DNA from: Sphingosinicella microcystinivorans
GTDB lineage: Bacteria; Pseudomonadota; Alphaproteobacteria; Sphingomonadales; Sphingomonadaceae
NCBI RefSeq assembly: GCF_027941835.1
Contig: NZ_CP116005.1
Location: 744,001 to 808,000, forward strand
DNA length: 64,000 nt
Direction: 5' to 3'
The position numbers and the translations under genes are program-made. The notes under the pieces are model-generated. The model made no database searches, was not told the origin of the DNA, and worked only from the letters and a program-made list of their open reading frames with translations. This document shows, piece after piece, positions 9,074 to 17,794 of this stretch (its first letter is position 1; every line of letters begins with the position of its first letter).

Positions 9074-10462
9074 TCAGTAGCGGTACTGGTCGGTCTTGAA
9101 CGGACCGGCGGCATCGACGCCCAGATAAGTGGCCTGCTCGCCCGAGAGCTTCGTCAGCTCGACGCCGAGCTTGTCGAGGTGCAGCGCCGCGACCTTCTCG
9201 TCGAGGTGCTTCGGCAGCACGTAGACCTCGTTCCTGTACTCGCCGCCGCGCGCGAACAGCTCGATCTGCGCCAGCACCTGGTTGGAGAAGCTCGCCGACA
9301 TCACGAAGCTCGGGTGGCCGGTGGCGTTGCCGAGGTTGAGCAGGCGGCCCTGCGAGAGCAGCAGGATGCGCTTGCCGTCCGCGAATTCGATCATGTCGAC
9401 CTGCGGCTTCACCTCGGTCCACTTGTAGTTCTTGAGCGCGCCGACCTGGATCTCGTTGTCGAAGTGGCCGATGTTGCCGACAATCGCCATGTCCTTCATC
9501 GCGCGCATGTGATCGAGCGTGATGACGTCCTTGTTGCCGGTCGCGGTGACGAAGATGTCGGCGATCGGCGCCGCCGTCTCCATGGTGACGACCTGGAAGC
9601 CGTCCATCGCCGCCTGAAGCGCGCAGATCGGGTCGATCTCCGTCACCATCACGCGCGCGCCCGCGCCGCGCAGCGAGGCGGCCGAGCCCTTGCCGACGTC
9701 GCCGTAGCCCGCGACGACGGCGACCTTGCCCGCCATCATCACGTCGGTGCCGCGGCGGATGCCATCGACGAGGCTTTCCTTGCAGCCGTACTTGTTGTCG
9801 AATTTCGACTTGGTGACGCTGTCGTTCACGTTGATCGCCGGGAACGGCAGCTTGCCCGCCTTGGCGAGCTCGTAGAGGCGGTGCACGCCCGTCGTCGTCT
9901 CCTCGGAGACGCCGCGGATGCTCTTCAAGGTCTTCGCGAAGAAGCCCGGCGAGGCGGCGGCGCGCGCCTTCACGACGCGCTGGAATTCCTCTTCCTCCTC
10001 GTTGGCCGGCGCGGGGAAGCTCTCGCCGGCCTCGATGCGCGCGCCCCACAGCACGAACATGGTGGCGTCGCCGCCGTCGTCGAGGATCATGTTGGCGGGC
10101 TCGCCCGGCCACTGGAAGGTGAGGTCGATGTAGTCCCAGTATTCGGCGAGCGTCTCGCCTTTAACGGCGAACACCGGGATGCCCTGCGCGGCGATGGCGG
10201 CGGCAGCATGGTCCTGCGTCGAATAGATGTTGCACGAGGCCCAGCGCACCTCGGCGCCGAGCGCGGTCAGCGTCTCGATCAGCGCCGCCGTCTGGATCGT
10301 CATGTGCAGCGAGCCGGTGATGCGCGCGCCCTCCAGGGGCTTCGCGGCGCCGTATTCGGCGCGCAGCGCCATGAGACCCGGCATTTCGGTTTCGGCGATG
10401 GCAAGCTCGCGGCGGCCCCAGTCCGCAAGGCCGATGTCCCGGACGATGTAATCCTGCGCCAT
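9074..10462 (-). CDS. ahcY: Adenosylhomocysteinase
   Basis: Hydrolyses S-adenosylhomocysteine to adenosine and homocysteine, removing the product inhibitor of methyltransferases. 462 residues, usual length. Visible: the NAD-binding motif [26 protein letters not shown] around the catalytic lysine, and the C-terminal PFKTDQYRY characteristic of the family. A perfect-arm palindrome 90-110 bases upstream probably controls it. The gene is separated from divL by 51 bases and is read in the same direction. Confidence 0.97.
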   Translation of the reverse strand: MAQDYIVRDIGLADWGRRELAIAETEMPGLMALRAEYGAAKPLEGARITGSLHMTIQTAALIETLTALGAEVRWASCNIYSTQDHAAAAIAAQGIPVFAVKGETLAEYWDYIDLTFQWPGEPANMILDDGGDATMFVLWGARIEAGESFPAPANEEEEEFQRVVKARAAASPGFFAKTLKSIRGVSEETTTGVHRLYELAKAGKLPFPAINVNDSVTKSKFDNKYGCKESLVDGIRRGTDVMMAGKVAVVAGYGDVGKGSAASLRGAGARVMVTEIDPICALQAAMDGFQVVTMETAAPIADIFVTATGNKDVITLDHMRAMKDMAIVGNIGHFDNEIQVGALKNYKWTEVKPQVDMIEFADGKRILLLSQGRLLNLGNATGHPSFVMSASFSNQVLAQIELFARGGEYRNEVYVLPKHLDEKVAALHLDKLGVELTKLSGEQATYLGVDAAGPFKTDQYRY

Positions 10463-10551
10463 GTGTTCGTTTCCTGTCCCTGGGTCTCGCGCGGAGAGCC
10501 GCGCGCATACGGGGCGGGATTAGGGGAGGCGCCGAAACAAGGCAAGAGAGA

Positions 10552-10571
10552 ACATAAAGAACTCTTTATGT
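10552..10571. promoter_or_regulatory. Palindrome upstream of ahcY, candidate operator
   Basis: Two 9-base arms, ACATAAAGA and TCTTTATGT, separated by two bases, about 90 bases before the ahcY start and AT-rich in a GC-rich setting. The shape is that of a dimeric winged-helix repressor site. SahR, an ArsR-family regulator that senses S-adenosylhomocysteine, controls ahcY in some proteobacteria, so it is a candidate; no sahR gene is in the window. A tight hairpin in RNA is a less likely reading because the loop would be only two bases. Confidence 0.6.
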
Positions 10572-10720
10572 CCCGGAGAGAAAGTCGGCCGCGCGAACAC
10601 GGAGCTTCGCGCGGCCGCAAGAGGCCGCCCGCCGCCGCCGCAAAAGGGGAGGAAAAACAGCGGCGACGGGCCGGTGGGACTGGGAAAACGGTAACGCGAC
10701 GCGACGAGACTGAAACGATG

Positions 10721-11185
10721 TCAGGAGCAGGTGCGGCCGACGCCCTTGGGCGACGCGAACATCCTGTCGGCGATCGCCTCCACCTCGGCGCGGCCGAGGC
10801 CCGCGACCTGTTCGGCGAGCGCCGCGGTTTCCTTGCAGAACGCCGGATTCGCCGAGCCGGCCGAATGGCCGTTCGCCATCGCCGTGGTGAAGCGGTCGTA
10901 GTCGCGCGCCTTTCCGGCGCGGACGAAGTGCGTTTTCAGCACGTCGTTGTGCGCCGTGATCGTCGCGCGGTGCGCCTTCACGAAGCGGTTGTAGTGGCCG
11001 AGCACGTCGTACTCGGTGGAGCGGCACTGCAGCGCGCCGACCATCAGCAGCGTTTGCAGGTCGCGCACCTTGGCGGCCTTCACCGCCGCGCCGTTCCAGC
11101 AGTTCTGCGCGGCGGCCGGCGTCGCAAGCGACAGGGACAGCAGCGCCGCCGCACTGCCGACCAGCATTTTCTGGACTTTCCTCAT
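10721..11185 (-). CDS. Small exported protein of unknown function
   Basis: 154 residues with a clear signal peptide (basic start, hydrophobic stretch, ATPAAAQ at about residues 21-27, cleavage likely after AAA). The mature part has four cysteines (NCWNG, LQCRS, AFCKE and RTCS at the C-terminus), which suggests two periplasmic disulfides, and is largely helical. It lies about 258 bases upstream of ahcY in the same direction. Similar short proteins are sometimes labelled adenosylhomocysteinase by proximity; nothing in the sequence supports that enzyme. Confidence 0.75.
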   Translation of the reverse strand: MRKVQKMLVGSAAALLSLSLATPAAAQNCWNGAAVKAAKVRDLQTLLMVGALQCRSTEYDVLGHYNRFVKAHRATITAHNDVLKTHFVRAGKARDYDRFTTAMANGHSAGSANPAFCKETAALAEQVAGLGRAEVEAIADRMFASPKGVGRTCS

Positions 11186-11322
11186 GATGTGACCCCCAGC
11201 TGACGCGCCGGGAGGGACCCTCTTCTCCCGGCGACAGACGGGAGAGTGCGACTCGCGTGTAAATCAGGCCTTAAACGGAACGGTTGCCGAACGATTAAGC
11301 GCGAATGGCCGACAGTCGCGTG

Positions 11323-11407
11323 GTGCGTCCCTCGACTTCGCTCGGGATGAAGTCCCTTTGTGCCTCGTGGAAACGTGCATCATCCCGAGCGAAGTCGAGG
11401 GACGCAC
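11323..11407. repeat. Palindromic intergenic repeat, copy 1
   Basis: Perfect 28-base inverted repeat (arms 11323-11350 and 11380-11407) around a 29-base loop. The arm core is CCCTCGACTTCGCTCGGGAT. It sits just beyond the end of yqgE and downstream of the small exported protein's start, in noncoding DNA. A second, diverged copy lies at 46382-46468 with the same loop length. The element resembles the REP-type hairpins scattered between genes in sphingomonads; translated in one frame it gives the SLDFARD / PSEVEG strings that often contaminate gene predictions. Confidence 0.85.
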
Positions 11408-11413
11408 GCCCGT

Positions 11414-11974
11414 TTATGCGTGCCCCGCGCTGGCGCTGAGCAGCCCGACGTCGATGCCCGCGCCCGCGAAGGCGGAGGTCCAGCGGCTCTCGATCGGCGC
11501 GTCGAACAGCAGCTCGCTGCGGCCCGGCACCGCGAACCAGCCGTGCCGCGTCATCTCCTCGTCGAGTTGACCCGCGCCCCAGCCCGCGTAGCCGAGCGCG
11601 ATCAGCCAGCGTTTCGGTCCCTTGCCCGCCGCGATGTCGCGCAGGATGTCGAGCGTGGCGGTGAGCGCCCAGCGCCCGCCGACGGACAGCGTCGACTGCC
11701 CCTCGTATTCCGGGCTGTGCAGCACGAAGCCCCGGCCCGGCTCCACCGGCCCGCCCGCGAACACGGGAACCGCGGGCGCGATGCCGGGATCGACGTCGAG
11801 CTGTTCGAGCAGGCTGCGCACGTCGATGTCGTCGCGGATCCTGTTGACGATGAGCCCGAGCGCCGACTCGGCGTCGTGAACGCACATCGCGATCACCACG
11901 CGCTCGAATCGGGGATCGGCCATGCCGGGCATCGACAGCAGCAGCTGTCCCGAAAGGTAGGGCGCGACGTCCAT
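11414..11974 (-). CDS. yqgE: YqgE/AlgH family protein
   Basis: 186-residue cytoplasmic protein of the YqgE/AlgH (DUF179) family, whose biochemical role is not established. Typical features: the N-terminal YLSGQLLLSMPGMADPRFERVVI, SALGLIVNR, VFAGGPVEPGRGFVLHS and the GYAGWGAGQLDEE motif. It is divergent from the peroxiredoxin gene across about 110 bases, so the two promoters lie there. The palindromic repeat begins just after its stop codon. Confidence 0.93.
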   Translation of the reverse strand: MDVAPYLSGQLLLSMPGMADPRFERVVIAMCVHDAESALGLIVNRIRDDIDVRSLLEQLDVDPGIAPAVPVFAGGPVEPGRGFVLHSPEYEGQSTLSVGGRWALTATLDILRDIAAGKGPKRWLIALGYAGWGAGQLDEEMTRHGWFAVPGRSELLFDAPIESRWTSAFAGAGIDVGLLSASAGHA

Positions 11975-12084
11975 CGCCGGGAGTATAGGCGTTCCTCCCC
12001 CGCTCTGCCAACGGACGCTTGGCGATCGGCGGGGGACCGGTTACGAAGCGCGTCCAGATTTCCCCCGGCCAAGGAGCAAGAGCC

Positions 12085-12570
12085 ATGACGATTTCGGTAG
12101 GCGACAGGATCCCGAGCGCGACGCTGATGACGATGACGGAAAGCGGCCCCGCGCCCGTCCACACCGACGAGTTCTTCGCCGGGCGCACCGTGGCGCTGTT
12201 CTCCGTGCCGGGCGCGTTCACGCCGACCTGCTCGGCGAAGCACCTGCCGGGCTTCATAGATCATGCCGACGAGCTGAAGGCGAAGGGCGTCGACGAGATC
12301 GCCTGCATCGCCGTGAACGACGCCTTCGTGATGGGCGCGTGGGGCAAGGGCGCGGGCGCCGACGGCAAGGTGACGATGCTTGCCGACGGCAACGGCAGCT
12401 TTTCGGAAGCCCTCGGCCTCACCATGGACGCCTCCAAGTTCGGCATGGGCAAGCGCGGCCAGCGTTTCTCGCTGCTGGTGAAGGACGGCGTCGTCTCCGA
12501 GCTGAACGTCGAGGAGCCGGGCGCCTTCCGCGTGTCGAGCGCCGAGCACCTGCTGGGCCAGCTGGCCTAA
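12085..12570 (+). CDS. Peroxiredoxin (Prx5 type)
   Basis: Thiol peroxidase of 161 residues that reduces hydrogen peroxide and organic peroxides. The motif VPGAFTPTCSAKHLPGF marks the Prx5 subfamily; the peroxidatic cysteine is Cys49. No obvious paired resolving cysteine is seen at the usual atypical 2-Cys site. The start at ATG 12085 is set by AAGGAG nine bases upstream; an in-frame start at 12019 would add an unconserved extension. It is followed after six bases by amn and divergent from yqgE. Confidence 0.93.
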   Translation: MTISVGDRIPSATLMTMTESGPAPVHTDEFFAGRTVALFSVPGAFTPTCSAKHLPGFIDHADELKAKGVDEIACIAVNDAFVMGAWGKGAGADGKVTMLADGNGSFSEALGLTMDASKFGMGKRGQRFSLLVKDGVVSELNVEEPGAFRVSSAEHLLGQLA

Positions 12571-12576
12571 GCCAAC

Positions 12577-14016
12577 ATGCAGGACGCCGCAGCCGTCGTC
12601 GCGGAACTCGACCGCCTCTACGAGGCGTCCCGCGAGCGGCTGCGGACCGCGCTGCAAGCCTATATCGCGGACGGCACCCGCCCCGACGCGGCGGCGCGCG
12701 AGGGCGGCGCCTTCGCCTATCCCGAGCTGCGGCTCACCTACGGCGGCGAGCGCGCGGCGCATCCGGCGTCCCATTCGTGGGGGCGGCTGACCGCGCCGGG
12801 CACCTACGCCACCAGCATCACGCGGCCCGCGCTGTTCCGCGACTATCTCGCCGAGCAGATCAGCCTTCTCGCCCGCGACTACGGCGTCACCTTCGAGGCC
12901 GTGCCCGGCCGCCAGGAAATCCCGTTTCCTTATGTGCTCGACGCGGGCGGGCTCGAACTCGGCGAGGTCCGCGCCGAGGAACTCGCGCGCTGGTTCCCGG
13001 CGACCGAGCTTGCCCACATCGGCGACGAGGTCGCGGACGGCCTCTGGAACCCGGCGCTGAGCCCGGCGCGGCCGCTCGCGCTGTTCGACGCGCTGCGCAC
13101 CGATTTCAGCCTCGCGCGCCTTCGCCACTACACCGGGACGCCGCCCGAGCACGTGCAGCGCTACGTGCTGTTCACCAACTACCACCGCTACGTCGACGAG
13201 TTCGTGCGCTGGGGCTGCGAGCAGCTGACGAGCAGCAGCCGCTACATCGCGCTGTCGGGCGCGGGCGGCGTGGTGATGACCGCCGGAGACGCCGACCCCG
13301 AGCGCATGGCCTCCGACGCGGCGTGGCGGCGGCACCAGATGCCCGCGTGGCACCTGATGAGCGAGGACGGCACCGGCATCAGCCTCGTCAACATCGGCGT
13401 CGGCCCGTCGAACGCCAAGACGATCACCGACCACCTCGCCGTGCTGAGACCCGAGGCGTGGGTGATGATCGGCCACTGCGGCGGCCTCCGCCCGACGCAG
13501 ACCATCGGCGACTACGTGCTGGCGCACGCGTACCTGCGCGACGACCACGTGCTCGACGACGTGCTGCCGCCGGAGATCCCCATCCCTGCCATCGCCGAGG
13601 TGCAGCAGGCGCTCCAGCAGGCCGCGCTCGACGTCTCCGGCGAGAGCGCCGACGCGCTGAAGCGGAGGCTCAGAACCGGCACCGTCGTCACCACCGACGA
13701 CCGCAACTGGGAGCTGCGCTATTCGCTCTCGGCGCTGCGCTTCTCGCAGTCGCGCGCCGTCGCCATCGACATGGAATCGGCGACGATCGCCGCGCAGGGC
13801 TACCGCTTCCGCGTCCCCTACGGCACGCTGCTCTGCGTCTCCGACAAGCCGCTGCACGGCGAACTCAAGCTGCCCGGGCAGGCGAACCGCTTCTACGAGC
13901 GCGCCATCCGCGAGCACATCCGCATCGGCATCGCCACCTGCGACCTGCTCCGCGCCGCCGGCACGCGCCTCCACAGCCGCAAGCTCCGCGCCTTCGACGA
14001 GCCGGCGTTCAGGTAG
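12577..14016 (+). CDS. amn: AMP nucleosidase
   Basis: Cleaves AMP to adenine and ribose-5-phosphate. The 479 residues match the family length. Visible: an N-terminal regulatory domain (about residues 1-170) and a C-terminal phosphorylase-like domain with GVGPSNAKTITDHL, VMIGHCGGLRPTQTIGDYVLA and AVAIDMESATIAAQGYRFRVPYGTLLCVSDKPLHGE, the last being the nucleobase-binding and ribose-binding region (MESAT, DKP). It follows the peroxiredoxin gene after six bases and converges with the M2 peptidase, leaving about ten bases between their stops. Confidence 0.95.
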   Translation: MQDAAAVVAELDRLYEASRERLRTALQAYIADGTRPDAAAREGGAFAYPELRLTYGGERAAHPASHSWGRLTAPGTYATSITRPALFRDYLAEQISLLARDYGVTFEAVPGRQEIPFPYVLDAGGLELGEVRAEELARWFPATELAHIGDEVADGLWNPALSPARPLALFDALRTDFSLARLRHYTGTPPEHVQRYVLFTNYHRYVDEFVRWGCEQLTSSSRYIALSGAGGVVMTAGDADPERMASDAAWRRHQMPAWHLMSEDGTGISLVNIGVGPSNAKTITDHLAVLRPEAWVMIGHCGGLRPTQTIGDYVLAHAYLRDDHVLDDVLPPEIPIPAIAEVQQALQQAALDVSGESADALKRRLRTGTVVTTDDRNWELRYSLSALRFSQSRAVAIDMESATIAAQGYRFRVPYGTLLCVSDKPLHGELKLPGQANRFYERAIREHIRIGIATCDLLRAAGTRLHSRKLRAFDEPAFR

Positions 14017-14026
14017 GTCCCTTACC

Positions 14027-15826
14027 TCACCAGCCGCAGGTCTTGCCCTTGTTCTGCTTTTCGAGCCACGTCATCAGCGGCTGGAAGTAGGCGATCATCG
14101 CCTTGCCGTCCATTTGCCGCGAGCCCGTGAACGCCTGCAATGCGTCCGGCCACGGCTTCGAGGCGCCCATCGCCAGCATCGCGTTCAGCTTCTCGCCGAC
14201 CGCCTTGTCGCCGTAGATCGAGCAGCGGTGCAGCGGCCCCTTCCAGCCCGCCTGCCTGCACGCCGCCTGATGGAACTGGAACTGCAGCAGCCGCGCGAGA
14301 AAATAGCGCGTGTAGGGCGTATTGCCGGGGATATGGTACTTCGCGCCCGGATCGAAATCCGCCTCGCTGCGCGGCACCGGCGGCACGATGCCCTGGTACT
14401 GGAGGCGGAGGTCGTTCCACGCCTTGTTGTAGGTGTTGGGCGTGATCTGCCCCGAGAACACGCCCCAGCGCCACTTGTCGATGAGGAGGCCGAAGGGCAG
14501 GAACGCCACCTTGTCCATCGCCTGTTTGAGCAGGAGCCCGATGTCCTTGTCCGCGCTCGGCACCGCCTTCGGGTCGAGCAGCCCGATCTTCACGAGGTAA
14601 TCCGGCGTCACCGACAGGGCGATGAAATCGCCCACGGCTTCGTGGAAGCCGTCGTTGGCGCTGTTCATGTAGAGATAGGGCTGCCGGTTGTAGGCGCGCT
14701 GGTAGTAGTTGTGCCCGAGTTCGTGGTGCACGGTGACGAAATCGTCGCCGTTCACCTTGGTGCACATCTTGATGCGGATGTCGTCCTTGTTGTCGATGTC
14801 CCAAGCGCTGGCGTGGCACACCACCTCGCGGTCGCGCGGCGCCGTGATCATCGAGCGGTCCCAGAAGGTCTGCGGCAGCGGCGCGAAGCCGAGCGAGGAG
14901 AAGAAGCCCTCGCCGGTCTTCACGATCGTTTCAGGCGTATAGTTCTTCGCCGCGAGCAGCTCGGTGAGATCGTAGCCGACATCCCCCGCACCTTCCGGTG
15001 CGACAATATCGTATACATTACCCCATTCCTGCGCCCACATGTTGCCGAGCAGGTCGGCGCGGATCGGACCCGTCTTCGGCTGCACGGCGTCGCCGTATTT
15101 CTCGCTCAGCTTCGTGCGCGTGTAGCAATGAAGCTGGTCGTAGAGCGGCTTCACCTGCTTCCACGTGTCGTCGGTGAGCTTCGCGAACGCGTCCGGGTCC
15201 ATGTCATAGCCCGCACGCCACTGCGCGCCGGTGTCGGCGTAGCCGAGTTCCTTCGAACCGGCATTCGAGATGCGGACGAACTTCGTGTAGTCGGCCCGCA
15301 TCGGCGCGCCGACCTTGTGCCACGAGGCCCACATCTCCTTCAACACCTCGGGATCGCGCTCGGTGCCCATCAGCGCCTCGAGGTCGTTGCCGCTCTTCAC
15401 CTCGCCCTTGTACGTGCCCTTGCCCTTGCCGTAGGCCGATTGCAGCCCGGTGAGCAGCGTCGACAGCTCGTCCGCCGCGCCCGGCGTGTTCGGCGCGGGC
15501 GCGACGAGGCCCTGCCGCAGCATGTCGAGCTTGCGCTTCGTGTCGGAGGAGAGGCCGGGCAGCGCCGCATATTTCGCCGCTTCGGACGCATAGCGCACGC
15601 CGGCCTCGGTGAACGCCGCGCCGGTGCGCGCGGCGAGGATGTCGGTGTCGTCGGTGATATAGGTCGCGTTCACCCACGCGGCGCGCGCCGCGAAGATGCC
15701 GAGTTCCTCAAGGTCCTTCTCGGCCTTCGCGACGAAGGCGTCGGCATCGGATGCCGTGGGGGCGGGCGACGCGCCGGTCGCGAGCAACATGGCGGCGAGC
15801 GCCAGTGCGGAAGTCAGGCTTTTCAT
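14027..15826 (-). CDS. M2-family peptidyl-dipeptidase (ACE homologue), exported
   Basis: 599 residues with a signal peptide (MKSLTSALALAAMLLATGASPA), so the enzyme acts in the periplasm or on the outside. The zinc site is complete: HHELGHNYY gives HExxH, and HEAVGD about 24 residues later gives the third ligand glutamate. PYLYMNSANDGFHE and FLARLLQFQFHQAAC also match angiotensin-converting-enzyme-like M2 peptidases, which release dipeptides from the C-terminus of peptides. Single gene in its transcription unit, convergent with amn. A role in peptide scavenging is inferred. Confidence 0.92.
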   Translation of the reverse strand: MKSLTSALALAAMLLATGASPAPTASDADAFVAKAEKDLEELGIFAARAAWVNATYITDDTDILAARTGAAFTEAGVRYASEAAKYAALPGLSSDTKRKLDMLRQGLVAPAPNTPGAADELSTLLTGLQSAYGKGKGTYKGEVKSGNDLEALMGTERDPEVLKEMWASWHKVGAPMRADYTKFVRISNAGSKELGYADTGAQWRAGYDMDPDAFAKLTDDTWKQVKPLYDQLHCYTRTKLSEKYGDAVQPKTGPIRADLLGNMWAQEWGNVYDIVAPEGAGDVGYDLTELLAAKNYTPETIVKTGEGFFSSLGFAPLPQTFWDRSMITAPRDREVVCHASAWDIDNKDDIRIKMCTKVNGDDFVTVHHELGHNYYQRAYNRQPYLYMNSANDGFHEAVGDFIALSVTPDYLVKIGLLDPKAVPSADKDIGLLLKQAMDKVAFLPFGLLIDKWRWGVFSGQITPNTYNKAWNDLRLQYQGIVPPVPRSEADFDPGAKYHIPGNTPYTRYFLARLLQFQFHQAACRQAGWKGPLHRCSIYGDKAVGEKLNAMLAMGASKPWPDALQAFTGSRQMDGKAMIAYFQPLMTWLEKQNKGKTCGW

Positions 15827-15882
15827 GGTCGGAATCTCCCCTGAACCGTTATGCCGTCACGGTAGAACGGCGCATCCGGGGG

Positions 15883-16647
15883 TCAAGCGGCGAAGAAGTC
15901 CGCCAGCGACGAGCCGAGTTCGGGCCGCGTGACGCTCGACATGTGCGTGCCGGGAATCTCCACCCACGTCGCGTTCGGCAGCGTTTCCGAAAGCCGGAAC
16001 GCCTCGGCGTTGTAGTGGTCCTCCGCGCCGCAGAGCACGAGCGCGGGCTCGGCAATCGCCTCGACGTCGGCGAGCGCCGAGTCGACCTGCGCGTTCAGCA
16101 GGTGGATGGCAGCCGCCGGATCGACCTTGTTGGTCTTCATGAACTGGATTGCGAAATATTCCTCGCTGCCGCGCGCATGAGCATCGGCGTTCCGGACCGT
16201 TTCGATGAACCAGTCCGTGCTGGGCGCGACGTCCACGATCGGCTTCAGCCCCATGCCGACGATCGCGATCCGGCGCGGGCGGGCGCCACGGACGATCGCA
16301 CGCACCGTCTGCCGCCCGCCGAGCGAATAGCCGCCGAGATCGTAGTCGGTGAGGCCGAGATGGTCGATCAGCGCGAGCACGTCGTCCGCCAGCACGTCGG
16401 GCGGATATGAGGCCGCATCGGTCGGCGCGGCGCTTTTCCCGTGCGCGCGGAAATCCGGCATGATGAGGCGCAGGCCAGCCTCGGCGAGGCGTGCCGCCGT
16501 GCCGAACTTCACCCAGTTGACGCGCGCGTTCGAAAACAGGCCGTGCAGCAGCACGAGCGGGCGTCCGTCTTCCGGCCCGGCTTCCGTCCACGCGATGCGG
16601 ACGCCGTCGAACGATTCGAAATCCCGGTCACGCGTCTGGAGAGACAC
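15883..16647 (-). CDS. Alpha/beta hydrolase
   Basis: 254-residue serine hydrolase of the alpha/beta fold. Visible: the oxyanion region LVLLHGLFSN, PDFRAHGKS after strand 4, the nucleophile elbow GGYSLGG, an acidic residue near LCGAEDHY and the catalytic histidine in IPGTHMSS. Substrate unknown. It starts with GTG 16647 and overlaps the end of the GFA-family gene by 20 bases, so it belongs to a three-gene operon with the isomerase-like gene. Confidence 0.88.
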   Translation of the reverse strand: MSLQTRDRDFESFDGVRIAWTEAGPEDGRPLVLLHGLFSNARVNWVKFGTAARLAEAGLRLIMPDFRAHGKSAAPTDAASYPPDVLADDVLALIDHLGLTDYDLGGYSLGGRQTVRAIVRGARPRRIAIVGMGLKPIVDVAPSTDWFIETVRNADAHARGSEEYFAIQFMKTNKVDPAAAIHLLNAQVDSALADVEAIAEPALVLCGAEDHYNAEAFRLSETLPNATWVEIPGTHMSSVTRPELGSSLADFFAA

Positions 16648-17068
16648 CCGCTTCCTTCCACCGTTTGTTCAGCGCCTCGTACTCATCGCAGCGCTGGCCG
16701 GGAAGAGCGGACGTGTCGCTCCATGCGTCGTGGCGGCTTTCGATACCGAAATTATGCTTCGGGAAGAACCGCGCGGGATCGTCGAAAGACCCCACGGTCA
16801 GGTCCATGTTCGCGCTGTCCGGAAAGGCGAAGCCGAGCGGCGTGCCGCAGTTCGAACAGAACGGCCGCCTCGCGATCGGCGAAGAGGCGTACCAGTCCGG
16901 CTCCCGGCTCCAGCGCACCGCCGCCTTCGGCAGGTTCTTGAACGCGATCGAGACGCCGCCCGTGGCGCGCTGGCAATAGCGGCAATGGCAGAGATAGGCC
17001 TCGTAGGTCTCGATCTCCGCCTCGTAGCGGATACGGCCGCACTGGCAGCCGCCGGTCATTAGCGTCAT
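16628..17068 (-). CDS. GFA-family zinc protein
   Basis: 146-residue member of the GFA (glutathione-dependent formaldehyde-activating enzyme / CENP-V) family. The zinc ligands are all visible: GGCQCG near the start, LCHCRYCQR at about residues 26-34 and FCSNCGTPLG at about 70-79. It most likely binds a small thiol adduct, but catalysis of glutathione-formaldehyde condensation is disputed for the family. ATG 17068 overlaps the upstream stop by four bases. Confidence 0.9.
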   Translation of the reverse strand: MTLMTGGCQCGRIRYEAEIETYEAYLCHCRYCQRATGGVSIAFKNLPKAAVRWSREPDWYASSPIARRPFCSNCGTPLGFAFPDSANMDLTVGSFDDPARFFPKHNFGIESRHDAWSDTSALPGQRCDEYEALNKRWKEAGVSPDA

Positions 17069-17715
17069 CGCGCCTCCAGTCCCGCCTGCTTCATGCGCCA
17101 GACGGCAATGTCGATGCGATCCTGCCCGAAAAACGGCTCGCCGTCGAACACCAGCGTCGGCACGCCCCAGTGGCCTGCCTTTTCCAGCGCCTGCTGGTTG
17201 GCGGCGATCTCGGCGTCCAGCGCATCCGCATCGGATGCGGCCTCGGCCTCGATCTCCGCAAAATCGAGCCCGGCACGCGCCGCCGCTCCGGCGAGGTGTT
17301 CGCCCTCGTGCCAGTTCTCCGTGCCGCCCCAGATCAGCCGGGAGGCTTCATCGGCAAACTCAAGCCCTGCCCCGCGCCGCGCCGCCGCCTGCCCGAGTCG
17401 CGTCAGGCGGAAGATGTAGGGCTGCTCGGCCGCGATCTCGCGCGTGAACACGTTCTGGACGATGGGGTCCGGCCGCGGCGGCGTCACCGGGATCCCGAGA
17501 TACTGCGCCACCCGCACGAAATCGCGCATCGTGTAGCCGAGCCAGTTGGGGTGGTTGGTCTCGAAGAAATCAGGTCGGCGAATCGCCAGAGGATAGACGG
17601 GCCTGAGGTCGATCCGGAGGTCGTATTCTTGCGTCAGTGCGCGGTAGCGGTGCGTCGCGAGATACGAATAGGGCGAGCGGAACGACCAGAAGAGGTCGGC
17701 GAAAAGCGTCGGCAT
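17065..17715 (-). CDS. 2-hydroxychromene-2-carboxylate isomerase / DsbA-family protein
   Basis: 216-residue kappa-class GST-like (DsbA-fold) protein. The N-terminal LFWSFRSPYSYLA corresponds to the glutathione-binding serine loop of HCCA isomerases; WGVPTLVFDGEPFFGQDRI is the conserved thioredoxin-fold C-terminal part. No CxxC is present, so it is not a thiol oxidase. ATG 17715 was chosen because the fold starts there. The promoter side faces the MarR operator at 17761-17788, so the operon isomerase-GFA-hydrolase is probably under the same control as the efflux pump. The pairing with a GFA protein hints at handling of glutathione adducts. Confidence 0.85.
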   Translation of the reverse strand: MPTLFADLFWSFRSPYSYLATHRYRALTQEYDLRIDLRPVYPLAIRRPDFFETNHPNWLGYTMRDFVRVAQYLGIPVTPPRPDPIVQNVFTREIAAEQPYIFRLTRLGQAAARRGAGLEFADEASRLIWGGTENWHEGEHLAGAAARAGLDFAEIEAEAASDADALDAEIAANQQALEKAGHWGVPTLVFDGEPFFGQDRIDIAVWRMKQAGLEAR

Positions 17716-17760
17716 GTGCGACAAATTACACCGCTTCCCGGGACATGCCATCCTGCCATT

Positions 17761-17788
17761 GCATATAGTAAGCATGGCTACTATATGC
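17761..17788. promoter_or_regulatory. MarR-type operator between divergent operons
   Basis: Perfect inverted repeat: GCATATAGTA (17761-17770) and TACTATATGC (17779-17788) with an 8-base spacer, placed between the isomerase operon and the marR gene. MarR proteins bind such dyads in their own promoters. A weak sigma-70-like pair can be read through it toward marR (TTGCAT at 17759, TATATG at 17782, 17 bases apart), which would start transcription at about 17794, at the marR start codon. Confidence 0.75.
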
Positions 17789-17794
17789 GCGCTT

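Noticed and set aside
6599-11203. A 1534-codon open frame on the plus strand across divL, ahcY and the exported protein
   Set aside because: It is antisense to well-supported genes and its low-complexity, Arg/Ala-rich product follows from GC-rich codon bias. No domain or start signal.
11293-12257. A 320-codon frame with SLDFARD and PSEVEGR strings
   Set aside because: It is translation of the palindromic repeat and of the antisense of yqgE.
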